Of a stretch of DNA of 64,000 bases, positions 1 to 8,449 are shown piece after piece. Within the stretch, counting starts at the first letter, position 1. Every line of letters begins with the position of its first letter. The position numbers and the translations under genes are program-made. Below the pieces are notes generated by a model, which saw nothing but the letters and a program-made list of their open reading frames with translations, was not told the origin of the DNA and did not search any database. The stretch spans positions 1-64,000 of the forward strand of contig NZ_VTWU01000010.1 in NCBI RefSeq assembly GCF_008727865.1. The letters run 5' to 3'. The stretch comes from Hymenobacter busanensis (GTDB taxonomy: Bacteria; Bacteroidota; Bacteroidia; Cytophagales; Hymenobacteraceae).

Positions 1-180
1 CCCCCCCGCTGGTCCCGCCCGGACCCGAGCGGGGGGGCGCGGCCCGTTTACACCCACCCCGCCCCGGCACTGCGGCTGCGTCAAGGGCCCGCAGCTCCCC
101 GGCGGCGTAGGAAGTAACTGGACTGTATTGGATAGGAGATTCGTCGCATGTAGTATCCATCACGATGATGACGTAACACA
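1..180. other. non-coding left edge, GC-rich
   Basis: No convincing reading frame is seen in this stretch. The first 100 bases are very rich in G and C, and the rest is of mixed composition. It lies beyond the terminator of the minus-strand operon that ends at 260, so it may belong to the next transcription unit outside the window. I see no RNA gene in it. Confidence 0.4.
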
Positions 181-186
181 TTGGCA

Positions 187-254
187 GCTTCTCACAGCAC
201 ACAAAAATGCCCCTGGTAAAGATACCAGGGGCATTTTTGTGTGCTGTGAGAGGC
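187..254. terminator. 28-bp perfect hairpin terminator
   Basis: Positions 191-218 and 223-250 are exact reverse complements (28 bp) around a 4-base AAGA loop. Pairing continues outward at 190/251 and, after a G-U pair, at 187-188/253-254. A-runs and T-runs inside the arms (AAAAATG / CATTTTTG) give a U-tract on both strands, so it can stop transcription from either side. It lies 9 bases past the stop codon of the M16-like gene. Sequence symmetry is seen directly; terminator function is inferred. Confidence 0.85.
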
Positions 255-259
255 AACTT

Positions 260-1546
260 TTAGGTCAAAACTGTGGTAGGACCGGCTACGACCTCGATTA
301 GTTCGTTGGTAGATAAATAGTGCTTAGCTAGCTCTTGCAGGGCTTTCGGCTCAATGCTATTCACTGTGGAAAGGTAATGGCTATAGAAGTTGAGGGGAAG
401 ATTAAAAAGGATCAGCGTTTTGTATTTGTCACATTGCTCGAAGACAGTGCCTAGTTCATTTAAGAATTTGCCGGTAGTGTAATTCCTTACAGTTTCAAGC
501 TCTTCATCAGGAATCAATTCGTTTTGTAGGCGAGCTAATTCCACGTTAATCTCATGGATTGCGGCTGAGGCATTTGCTGCATTGACATCAGAACCAATAA
601 CAATATTGGTTGCGTGCTCCCGTGGCGCTATACTGGCGTAGATACCGTAAGTGAGGCCTTTGTCTTCGCGGATATTCTTCATTAACCTCGATCCGAAATA
701 CCCGCCTAACACCTTTACCAGCACTTGCAGGGCGTGGTAATCGGGATGTGATGGAGGAGGGGAAAGTCGGCCTAATCGAAGTGTTGCCTGCAGGCTCTCT
801 TTGACCGTCACATAGTCTGTGGCTTGCTGGGTAACTGGCGCTACAGCAGGAATGGAACGGGGTTGCTGTTCAGCGACGGTTTCGCCTAAGAGTTTGCTTA
901 AGCTGCTTATGTGACTTTCCTCAACATCTCCGCAAAGGAAGACCTCGGCTTGGCTTAAGCTGTAGTTGTGACGATAGAAATCCTGGACAGCTTTAGCAGA
1001 TAGTAGAGCAAAGGCCTGCTCGTCGAAGGAAATGCCGTAGGGGTGCTCTGGGCCGAAGAGGTTACGCGATAAGCGTTCGGCGGCGAGGTAGCTGGTCTTC
1101 TGCCGCTCAACGCGAATGTTCTGGATAGTACGGGTCTTAATCAGTTCCAGCTCCGCCTCGGGAAAGGTAGCGTTGAGTAAGACGTCCTGAACCAAGGGCA
1201 GCAGTTGCGGCAGGTATTTGCTGAGGCAATACAGCGTGAGGGTACTGCGGTCGAAGCCCTGCTCACAATCGAGCGAGGCACCGTAGAACGCAACTTCATC
1301 GGCAATCTGACGCGCGGTGCGGGTGGTAGTGCCTTCTAACAGCGCACGGGCGGTTAGTAACGAAACGCCGGGCGTTGGATCGTACCAACGCCCGGCGGGA
1401 AATACTACTTGCAAGCGGATGACGGGCTGTGCGGTGTTTGCCAGCACGTGTAAGCGTGCGCCATTTGAAAGTCGGGTGACTTCCGCCGTGGGTAGGGCAA
1501 CTTGCTCTACAGGACGGGATGGAGGCGCAATAACGCGGTTGAGCAT
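260..1546 (-). CDS. M16-family peptidase-like protein without zinc motif
   Basis: A 428-residue protein with the M16 (insulinase/pitrilysin-like) fold: an N-terminal M16 domain (about residues 20-170) and a C-terminal M16_C domain (about 180-370). The place where active enzymes carry HxxEH reads TARALLEGT, so it cannot bind zinc there. The C-terminal half keeps an R..GLTYGIY stretch (REDKGLTYGIY), like the R/Y motif of the non-catalytic subunit in two-chain M16B peptidases. It probably works as the partner of an HxxEH subunit, which is not next to it. It starts with ATG 9 bases after porV, so it is likely the last gene of the porU-porV operon. The gene is noticeably richer in A and T than its neighbours. 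No signal peptide is seen, so a cytoplasmic location is likely. Confidence 0.88.
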   Translation of the reverse strand: MLNRVIAPPSRPVEQVALPTAEVTRLSNGARLHVLANTAQPVIRLQVVFPAGRWYDPTPGVSLLTARALLEGTTTRTARQIADEVAFYGASLDCEQGFDRSTLTLYCLSKYLPQLLPLVQDVLLNATFPEAELELIKTRTIQNIRVERQKTSYLAAERLSRNLFGPEHPYGISFDEQAFALLSAKAVQDFYRHNYSLSQAEVFLCGDVEESHISSLSKLLGETVAEQQPRSIPAVAPVTQQATDYVTVKESLQATLRLGRLSPPPSHPDYHALQVLVKVLGGYFGSRLMKNIREDKGLTYGIYASIAPREHATNIVIGSDVNAANASAAIHEINVELARLQNELIPDEELETVRNYTTGKFLNELGTVFEQCDKYKTLILFNLPLNFYSHYLSTVNSIEPKALQELAKHYLSTNELIEVVAGPTTVLT

Positions 1547-1555
1547 ACGGAAAGG

Positions 1556-2773
1556 TTAGTTCGACGGGATGCCGCTGTCAACGGGCGACGAGTTGTCTTG
1601 GCCGTTGAAGTTGAAGTGCAGTGATACACGTACTGTGTTGGAGAGCGGGTTGTTGCGGGAATTGGGTACCAAGTAGGCCGCATCGACCCCAAATACCTGG
1701 TAACGCAGGCCCAGGCCCAAGCTCAGGTATTGCCGGTCGCCCTTTACAGGGTTTTCGTAGAAGTACCCGACACGGGCGGCCAACAGGTCGTTGTACCAGT
1801 ATTCGGCACCAGCAGAAAGGTTGATTTCGCGTAATTCCTCTTTGAAACCTCCGGGAGCATCCGTAAACGAGCTCAGCATGCCGCTAAAGACGGGCTTGCG
1901 CGCAATGGCGTCGTTCTTTTCTTTGATCTGCAGGTCAGTAGCGGCGTTAGAGCCCCGGATGTATCCGTCGATGTAGTAAGGCGTGGGCACCAACAGCTTG
2001 TTGGCGTCGACGGTCAAAGTGATTTTGTTATAGGCGTCCAGCTCGCGCGTGATGGCCGTGCCGAGGCGCAGGTTGGTGGGCAGAAAGTCGGCCTGGTCGG
2101 CTTTGGTGTAGGCAATCTTGTTGCCCATGTTGGTAATGGCGCCGCCCAAGGCGAGGTTGTACTCGCTCGCGCCAAGCGAAAGGTCGGTGTTGTAATACAC
2201 GCCCAGATCAACGGCGGCGGCATTGCCGGGACGCGAATCGGTGGTGGCGCCGTTGGCCACACTCAGGTTGGAGTGAATGAAGCGCGCGGCCACTCCGATA
2301 CCGAATTTCTCGCTCAATTGCTGCCCGTAAGCCAAGCTGAAGGCATATTCCTTGGGGTTGAAGTTGCCCAAGTCGTCGTTTTTCTCGCCGCGGAAATTGA
2401 TAGTGCCGAGGTCAAAGTACATCAAGGAAGCTGCGAGGGCGCCACGCTCTCCGAACTTCTTATAACCCGACAGGCCAGCAAGGCCCATGTCGTCGGTAAT
2501 GGCGCGCAGCCACGGCGAATAGGAGGCCGATACGCCGTAGGGGGCCGTTTCGAACCCGAGCTTGCCGGGGTTGTAGAAAGCCGCGTTGGCATCGGGCGAG
2601 GTAGCTACGCCGGCATCACCCAGAGCTGCACCGCGCGAGTCGGGGCTGACGGTGAGAATGGGCACAGCCGTGGTAATGGCGTTGGCTGACTGTTGAGCGT
2701 GGGCGGCAAGCGAGGCACCCAACACGAGGGCTGGTACCAGAACCCGACGTACAGTAGACGGTGAAGCAGTCAT
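1556..2773 (-). CDS. porV: T9SS outer-membrane shuttle protein PorV
   Basis: A 405-residue PorV/LptO-family barrel of the FadL superfamily. In the type IX system PorV collects cargo from the translocon and delivers it to the PorU sortase at the cell surface. I chose ATG 2773 because it gives a clean signal peptide (charged start, hydrophobic core, cleavage near AHAQQ); an in-frame TTG at 2800 would add nine poorly fitting residues. After the signal comes the family-typical opening with TAVPILTVSPDSRGAALGDAG and NAAFYNPGKL. The gene lies 44 bases downstream of porU on the same strand, the usual porU-porV pairing in Bacteroidota, and 9 bases before the M16-like gene. Family assignment is firm; regulation is not visible. 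Confidence 0.95.
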   Translation of the reverse strand: MTASPSTVRRVLVPALVLGASLAAHAQQSANAITTAVPILTVSPDSRGAALGDAGVATSPDANAAFYNPGKLGFETAPYGVSASYSPWLRAITDDMGLAGLSGYKKFGERGALAASLMYFDLGTINFRGEKNDDLGNFNPKEYAFSLAYGQQLSEKFGIGVAARFIHSNLSVANGATTDSRPGNAAAVDLGVYYNTDLSLGASEYNLALGGAITNMGNKIAYTKADQADFLPTNLRLGTAITRELDAYNKITLTVDANKLLVPTPYYIDGYIRGSNAATDLQIKEKNDAIARKPVFSGMLSSFTDAPGGFKEELREINLSAGAEYWYNDLLAARVGYFYENPVKGDRQYLSLGLGLRYQVFGVDAAYLVPNSRNNPLSNTVRVSLHFNFNGQDNSSPVDSGIPSN

Positions 2774-2817
2774 AGAAAACAAGAAAATGCGGGAAGACAA
2801 GGGAAACGGGGAGCCGC

Positions 2818-5800
2818 CTAGTTGAGCAGCACGAGTTTTTCAAATTTACTAACCTGCGAACTGCCGGTACGCACGCTCACACGGTACACGTACACGCCAC
2901 GCGCCAGCTGGTCGTTGTACTCGTCACGACCGTTCCATTCGACGTCTTTCACGTGCGATTGGCTGGCCGGCACAACGGCCGACAAGGTACGCACGAGCTT
3001 GCCCGAAACGGTGAAGATTTGTACCTGCACGTCGAGGGCTTCGCCGGGGCGGTTGTGGTCGAAATGGAAGGTGGTGTGGGTGGCGAAGGGGTTGGGGTAA
3101 TTCAGCACGTGCTCAATGGCCAGCTTTTCGTCTTTGGCCACCACAAACTCGACGGTGCGCTCGGCGGAGTTATTGAACGTGTCCCACGCTTTCACTTTGA
3201 GCGCGTGCGGGCCCGTGGTCAGGCCCTTGAACAGGTACCGCACCCGGCCGCTGGTGAACTTGTCGACATCGGCCGTGTAGTACTCGTTGAGAACGGTGAG
3301 CTTAGATGGGTCGCCGTCGAGCGTGGCCGTCAGCTCGTGGCCGATGCCCGTGCCGGCGGTGTTGATGCCGCTGTCGTCGCTCAGGGAAGCCAGCAGGGTG
3401 GTGTTGGGGCGGGTGAGGCCACCGAACACGAAGCCCTCGGTGTCCATAGCCAGCGAAATGACCGGCGGGATGGTGTCGGAAAGCGCCGTAGCGGCAGCGC
3501 CGCCCACGTTGATGCCGTGGTAGCCGTGCGCGTCGATGTTCTGGGTGGGGTCGGCGGCGTAGAGGCTGATCTTGCCGATACCGAACTGGTAATTGATGTC
3601 CTTGGGCACCACGAAGTCGACTTTGAAGCGCCCGTTGGTAACGGAGGCTTGGCCGTCGTACACCACGTCTTTCTGCACCGGAATCGACACAATTGGGTCG
3701 CCTTCGTCGCCCAGGGTTTGCACCTTGGTGGGTTTCTCGTACACCGTAACCTGCACGGTGCCGTTGAAGGTCGAGGCCACGCCGCTTGAGTTCGTTACGT
3801 CGCCTTCGAGCTGGATGCGCTGCAGGGCCCGAATGGTATCGGGCGGCGTGGCGGCGAGGTTGCGGCCGTTGATTTTGCGCACCTGGGCCGACAGTTCCGG
3901 CATGGCCAAACGCATGGACGGGTCGCCGAGCAGCGCGTAGTTGCGGTTGTTTACGTCGACGCCGTCGTTGTTTTTACCGGCTATTACGGCGTCGCCCAGG
4001 CGCGGCCAGCGGCCGGTGGTAGGGTTGCGGTTAAACAAGGCCGGGTAGAATTGCAGAGCCAATGCTTGGCTGTAGCCAGCATCGGCGAGGCGGGTGGTGG
4101 TCAGCAGGCCAATGGCGCCGCCTTCGGTATCCGTCAGCACCTGTTCGCCGGCCGAGTTAAAGAGCGGGTCGTCGTACCAGGCAAAGTCGCAGGTGCCGGT
4201 AAACATAAACGTGAGGCGCTGGTGGTTCTGCAGCTGCAGCACCGAGGCGTTGGAGAGAATCTGCTCGTCGGTCCAGCCGCGCGGGCCACCGTGGCCGGCG
4301 TAGCCCACAAACAACGAGCCTTGTTCTATGGCGGCGTCGAGGGCGGCGTTGGTTTCGGCGGAACGCTGGCCGCCGGCCGTGCTCTGCTGCGGGTACAGCG
4401 CCAGGTACACGCGGTTGTCGTTGAAAGCCGGCTGGTAGGACGCAATGCCGTTGGCCGCTGCCTCGGAGTTGCCGGTGTGCAGGCCGAAGTTGCCGTCGTC
4501 GGCCACGAACGTGAGGCGGTTGCGCCACTTGCCCTGCGCGGCCGGTTTGTCGTAGTCGATGAGCTTGTTGACCACCGTGGCGGCCATTTCGGTGGAGGTA
4601 GGCTTGCCCTTGGGCGTACGCACCGGCAAGCGTCCCACGGCGGCGTCCATCAGGTCGCCGGTATAGTTGTCGGGCCAGGCGCCCTCTTCGTCATCCAGAA
4701 TGCCGAAGTAATCGTCCGAGCAATACGAGGCATCGGAGCCGTTGGCGCGGGTGGGGTAGATGCGGGCAAACGACTCCTGCGACTCGTAGGTGGGCACGAA
4801 GTTCTGGTTTTCGCTGTCCTTGATGGGCCGCTTGCTCCACCAGTCTTTGGGCACCTGGTTGGGGTCGTTCGACGGGTCGCTTTTGTAGTCGTACGAGGCG
4901 TCGCCGAACAACAGCACGTAGAGGTTGTCGTTGTTGCGGTCGTAGAGCATCTTCACGAAGTCGCGAATGGCCGATACGTCCTGGCCGCCCGAGCTGAACT
5001 CGTTGTAAATCTGGTTGGTGGTAACCACCACCGTAGCCAGGTTGTCGTGCTGACGACGGTGCGCGGCCAGCTTTTCGGCTTCGGCCTTAAACAGCGGGTG
5101 CGTAACGATGACCAGGTTGACGGAATTGGGCGTTTTGCCCATTGCGTGCAGGTTCTGGTTGGCCACTCGGCCAAAGCCCCGCGGCGAATCGAAGGAAGAA
5201 CCGGCAAACGCCACGTACTCGCGCACGGTGTCGGTGCGGGCCACGAAGCTGTTGCCGGTCAAGGCTACTTCCTGCGGCTTGCGCGGGTCGGTCACGTCCC
5301 ACACCGTGGCCCCGGCGGGCAGGTTGCTAAAGGTAAACGTGCTGACGGCGCCGGGCGCTATGTTTTCGAGGGAACGGAAACCAAGCTGGCCGCTGCTGAG
5401 CGTGAGGTTGCGCTGGGCCTGCAGCTCCACGTAGTCGAGGTAGCCGGAAGCCGTTTGGTCGCCGCGGCCGTCATAGGTCAGGCCCACGCGGATGTCGGAT
5501 GGGGCACTGGCTGGTATGGTCCAGCGCTGCGTTTTGATGGAGGTATTGGCGGCCTCGGGGTAGCAGAGGCCACAACCGCTGCCGCAGCTCAGGTTGTATA
5601 CATCCTGGGGCTGCAGCGTCGAGCCGTTGAGCTGCAGCCGAAAAGTCGTTACCTCGTTGGGGTCGGGGTACACGTTGCAGGTGCGGGGCAGCGCCGTAGC
5701 AGCCACCGAAGTGGTCAGCTGCAGGGCCGAGTTGGGCACCAGGTCACTGACCGCAAAGCGTACCTCCTTCTGAGTGCCGTTGTTGAAGCCTTCGCCCAGC

Positions 5801-6816
5801 CACTGCCGCCCGGAGTGCAGCAGGTTGGTCAGCTCCAGCTCGTAGAACTGCCGCTCGACCGACTGCCGAATGGTAGCCGTGGGCGTGCCGCTGACGGCCG
5901 GTGCCGCGGCCACGCGTAAACCAGCGGAATTGCCCACCGTGAGGAAATAGTAGGCCGTATCGGCGTACAGGTTCAGCACGTGGCGGAACTGCGTGGGCGT
6001 GGCGGCGTCGCGCACCCAAGTGTGCGGGCCGCGCCCGTACATCAGGAAATATTCGTTGTCATCGAACGTGTTATCTGGGTTGCCCACAAACAGCAGCGGG
6101 TTCTGCGTCAAATCGTCCGGCCGCTTGATGTTGTTGGCTTGCGGCAGCATGCCCAGGGCATTGCCGTAGAGCTGTAGATTGCGCGGGTTGAGGGATTGTA
6201 CCGGCACGCCCAGTCCCTGCAAAAAGGCTTTGCTGAGCTTGTAGATGCCGCTGCCGTCGCTGCCGCCAGCTACATTGCCCGCAATGCCGATTTTGTACCA
6301 TTCGCCCTGGTTCAGAACGGAATTGGGAGCGTAAACCCGCGTGCCGCGGCGGGCTTGGGGCGCGGTGCCTAGCGTGTAGGTGTAGCTGAAGCTCGTCAGC
6401 TTCTCGGGCTGGCCGGATTGGGCGCTGCGCCGCACCGGCGTGATGGAAACGAGCGTCACAGTGCGGTGCTTCTCGTAGCCGTAGCGCAATTCGGGCACCA
6501 CCACCGTTGGTAGCGTAGCCGAGGCATAGGCCTTGGCTTCTTGCGGGGTGAAGGCCCCAAACACAACTTCCGGCAGCTGCACCTCGGTTACGTAGCCGTC
6601 GATGCGAAACGTGTAGCGCGGCAGGCGTTGACCGGCCGGGCCGGCGGGAAAAGCAGCTCCGTCGAACGTCGGTACCGCTACCTCGCGGCCGGGAGCGTAA
6701 AGCGTTGCTTGGCCGTGCCAGTTCAGGCTCAGGCGTTTTTCGGCCTGCTGAGCCCACGCCGAAGACGCGAAAACGGGCAGCAGCAGTACCAAGAGCAGCG
6801 CAGTAGAAAGTCGCAT
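2818..6816 (-). CDS. porU: T9SS C25-type sortase PorU
   Basis: A 1332-residue gingipain-like (peptidase C25) sortase. PorU cuts the C-terminal signal from T9SS cargo on the cell surface and joins the cargo to its anchor. ATG 6816 gives a signal peptide ending near AWAQQ. A long N-terminal beta-rich region precedes the C25 domain, which starts around LVIVTHPLFKAEAEKLAAHR. The catalytic pair is visible: His842 in GYAGHGG and Cys876 in FTGTCDFAW. An Ig-like domain follows, then a FlgD/T9SS-type C-terminal domain starting at LNYPNPFATHTTF and ending KFEKLVLLN. PorU itself is known to carry such a domain. It heads the porU-porV-M16 unit; pssA lies 125 bases upstream on the same strand. I found no clear TAnnTTTG box in that gap. 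Confidence 0.95.
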   Translation of the reverse strand: MRLSTALLLVLLLPVFASSAWAQQAEKRLSLNWHGQATLYAPGREVAVPTFDGAAFPAGPAGQRLPRYTFRIDGYVTEVQLPEVVFGAFTPQEAKAYASATLPTVVVPELRYGYEKHRTVTLVSITPVRRSAQSGQPEKLTSFSYTYTLGTAPQARRGTRVYAPNSVLNQGEWYKIGIAGNVAGGSDGSGIYKLSKAFLQGLGVPVQSLNPRNLQLYGNALGMLPQANNIKRPDDLTQNPLLFVGNPDNTFDDNEYFLMYGRGPHTWVRDAATPTQFRHVLNLYADTAYYFLTVGNSAGLRVAAAPAVSGTPTATIRQSVERQFYELELTNLLHSGRQWLGEGFNNGTQKEVRFAVSDLVPNSALQLTTSVAATALPRTCNVYPDPNEVTTFRLQLNGSTLQPQDVYNLSCGSGCGLCYPEAANTSIKTQRWTIPASAPSDIRVGLTYDGRGDQTASGYLDYVELQAQRNLTLSSGQLGFRSLENIAPGAVSTFTFSNLPAGATVWDVTDPRKPQEVALTGNSFVARTDTVREYVAFAGSSFDSPRGFGRVANQNLHAMGKTPNSVNLVIVTHPLFKAEAEKLAAHRRQHDNLATVVVTTNQIYNEFSSGGQDVSAIRDFVKMLYDRNNDNLYVLLFGDASYDYKSDPSNDPNQVPKDWWSKRPIKDSENQNFVPTYESQESFARIYPTRANGSDASYCSDDYFGILDDEEGAWPDNYTGDLMDAAVGRLPVRTPKGKPTSTEMAATVVNKLIDYDKPAAQGKWRNRLTFVADDGNFGLHTGNSEAAANGIASYQPAFNDNRVYLALYPQQSTAGGQRSAETNAALDAAIEQGSLFVGYAGHGGPRGWTDEQILSNASVLQLQNHQRLTFMFTGTCDFAWYDDPLFNSAGEQVLTDTEGGAIGLLTTTRLADAGYSQALALQFYPALFNRNPTTGRWPRLGDAVIAGKNNDGVDVNNRNYALLGDPSMRLAMPELSAQVRKINGRNLAATPPDTIRALQRIQLEGDVTNSSGVASTFNGTVQVTVYEKPTKVQTLGDEGDPIVSIPVQKDVVYDGQASVTNGRFKVDFVVPKDINYQFGIGKISLYAADPTQNIDAHGYHGINVGGAAATALSDTIPPVISLAMDTEGFVFGGLTRPNTTLLASLSDDSGINTAGTGIGHELTATLDGDPSKLTVLNEYYTADVDKFTSGRVRYLFKGLTTGPHALKVKAWDTFNNSAERTVEFVVAKDEKLAIEHVLNYPNPFATHTTFHFDHNRPGEALDVQVQIFTVSGKLVRTLSAVVPASQSHVKDVEWNGRDEYNDQLARGVYVYRVSVRTGSSQVSKFEKLVLLN

Positions 6817-6941
6817 AGTGGTGTAGGCCAAGCAGCTAGGTGTTAATGAGCGGAGGGGTGGCACGTCAACAGTAGAAAAAGGTTCGCCGTTCAATGAATC
6901 GTCCTTCTAAACTGCTGCCTCGGTAAAATATTGTGTTGCCG

Positions 6942-7709
6942 CTATCCGCGGGCCGGCCGCAATACCGACAAGGCCACGTACAACAGGATGATGAGCGGCA
7001 CGGCCGCCGCTTGCAGCAGCACCAGCAACACCACCGCCAATGCTAGAAACACAAAACGCAGCGAATTGTCTTGCCACTTGAAGTTCTTGAATTTCAGCGC
7101 AAACAGCGGCAGCTCGGCCACCAGCAGGCCCGACATGACGAAGGTAAGGCCTAGCAGCACCCACGGATTGAGAATGTATCGGCTTAGCCCAAACCGGTCG
7201 GCGGCCAAAATGACCGGCAGCGACATGATGAGCATGGTATTGGCCGGCGTGGGCACGCCAATAAACGAGTCGGATTGCCGGGTGTCGTTGTTGAACTTGG
7301 CCAGGCGCAGGGCCGAGAAGATGCTCACCACAAAGCCCAGGTAGGCCAAGCTTTCGGGCAACTGCGTCGAGGGCAGCACGTGCTGAAGCAGCTTAAACAG
7401 AATGGCGCCCGGCACTACTCCAAACGATACCATGTCGGCCAGCGAATCGAGGTCTTTGCCGATGGGCGAAGACACGCGCAGCGCCCGCGCCACCAGACCG
7501 TCGAAGAAATCGGCTATGGCGGCAATGCCGATGAGGTAAGCCGCCGGCAGCAGCAGCGCCCAGGGCGAGGAACCGGGGGCGGTGGAAAGCTCTTTGCCGT
7601 GGACGATAAAGTCGTCGGCGCCGTAGCTCAAGATAATGCTGAGGGCCACGCAGCCGCAAAGCAGGTTCAGGCAGGTGAGGGCGTTGGGTAGGTGTTGTTT
7701 GATGGCCAC
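6942..7709 (-). CDS. pssA: CDP-diacylglycerol-serine O-phosphatidyltransferase
   Basis: A 255-residue integral membrane enzyme that makes phosphatidylserine from CDP-diacylglycerol and serine, the step before phosphatidylethanolamine. The CDP-alcohol phosphatidyltransferase signature DGxxARx8GxxxDxxxD is complete, from Asp70 to Asp92 (D70G, R75, G84, D88, D92). About six to eight hydrophobic helices follow the fold of the family, and the last residues are basic. The length is normal for Bacteroidota PssA. It begins 12 bases after the MBL-fold hydrolase gene, so the two are probably co-transcribed. Other CDP-alcohol transferases share the motif; the serine enzyme is preferred from overall resemblance and the N-terminal PNALTCLNLLCG stretch. 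Confidence 0.92.
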   Translation of the reverse strand: MAIKQHLPNALTCLNLLCGCVALSIILSYGADDFIVHGKELSTAPGSSPWALLLPAAYLIGIAAIADFFDGLVARALRVSSPIGKDLDSLADMVSFGVVPGAILFKLLQHVLPSTQLPESLAYLGFVVSIFSALRLAKFNNDTRQSDSFIGVPTPANTMLIMSLPVILAADRFGLSRYILNPWVLLGLTFVMSGLLVAELPLFALKFKNFKWQDNSLRFVFLALAVVLLVLLQAAAVPLIILLYVALSVLRPARG

Positions 7710-7721
7710 GAAACGATGGAT

Positions 7722-8360
7722 CTAACGCAAAAAAGGATTGGAAACGCGCTCGGCACCTACGGTTGTGGCCGGGCCGTGGCCGGGGTACACGGTGGTGTCG
7801 TCGGGCAGGGTGAGTAGTTGCTCCCGAATGCTGCGGATGAGCGTGGCGTAGTCGCCGCCCGGCAAATCGGTGCGGCCGATGCTGCCCTGGAATAGCACGT
7901 CGCCGCCGATGACAACGTGTGTGGGGGCGTGGTAGAACACCACGTGGCCGGGCGCGTGGCCAGGGGCAAAGCGCACTTCCAGCTCGGTTTCGCCGAAACG
8001 CACCGCCTGCTCGGGGGCGAGAAAGCCCGTCGGCTCGGCCGGGTTGTAGAGCGGGAATCCGTAGCTGGGCGCGTAGGTAGGTACGGCGCGCAGCGTGGCC
8101 AGGTCGGCCTGGTGAATCAGAAACGGCGTGCCGGGCCAGGTGTCGAGCACAAACTGGTTCCCGAAAACGTGGTCGATGTGGCAGTGCGTGTTCAGAAGCA
8201 GTTCCACGCGCAGGTTCTGGGCTTCGATAAACTGGCGGAGGGCCTGCTGTTCGGCTTTGTCGTAGCAGCCGGGGTCGACGATGGCGCAGGCACCGGTGGC
8301 GTCGTGTAGCAGGTAGGTATTCTCGGAAAAGGCGTTGAACGTGAAGCCCGAAACGGTCAT
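7722..8360 (-). CDS. MBL-fold metallohydrolase, glyoxalase II-like
   Basis: A 212-residue cytoplasmic metallo-beta-lactamase-fold hydrolase. Motif HCHIDH at residues 59-64 gives the first metal ligands. A later GHAPGHVVFY supplies another His, GGDVLFQGSIGRTDLPGGD the bridging Asp, and VYPGHGPATT the last His. This arrangement is typical of the short YcbL-type relatives of hydroxyacylglutathione hydrolase, which lack the long C-terminal glutathione-binding domain. The substrate therefore cannot be named. It is the first gene of a probable operon with pssA (12-base gap) and is divergent from the FAD oxidoreductase at 8450. A GC-rich inverted repeat (CCCGC/GCGGG) lies in the 89-base divergent gap. 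Confidence 0.9.
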   Translation of the reverse strand: MTVSGFTFNAFSENTYLLHDATGACAIVDPGCYDKAEQQALRQFIEAQNLRVELLLNTHCHIDHVFGNQFVLDTWPGTPFLIHQADLATLRAVPTYAPSYGFPLYNPAEPTGFLAPEQAVRFGETELEVRFAPGHAPGHVVFYHAPTHVVIGGDVLFQGSIGRTDLPGGDYATLIRSIREQLLTLPDDTTVYPGHGPATTVGAERVSNPFLR

Positions 8361-8449
8361 GCAGCTATGAAAAGGCCCGCAACTGGCGCGGGCAGATAAG
8401 AGGGGGTAAGTTACGCAATCAGCCCCGGAAAGTGCGTATTTTGCCCGCC

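Noticed and set aside
4051-5919. 622-residue plus-strand open frame inside porU
   Set aside because: It lies antisense to a firm porU with catalytic motifs. Its composition (Val, Gly, Arg, His-rich, no domain) is typical of antisense frames in GC-rich DNA.
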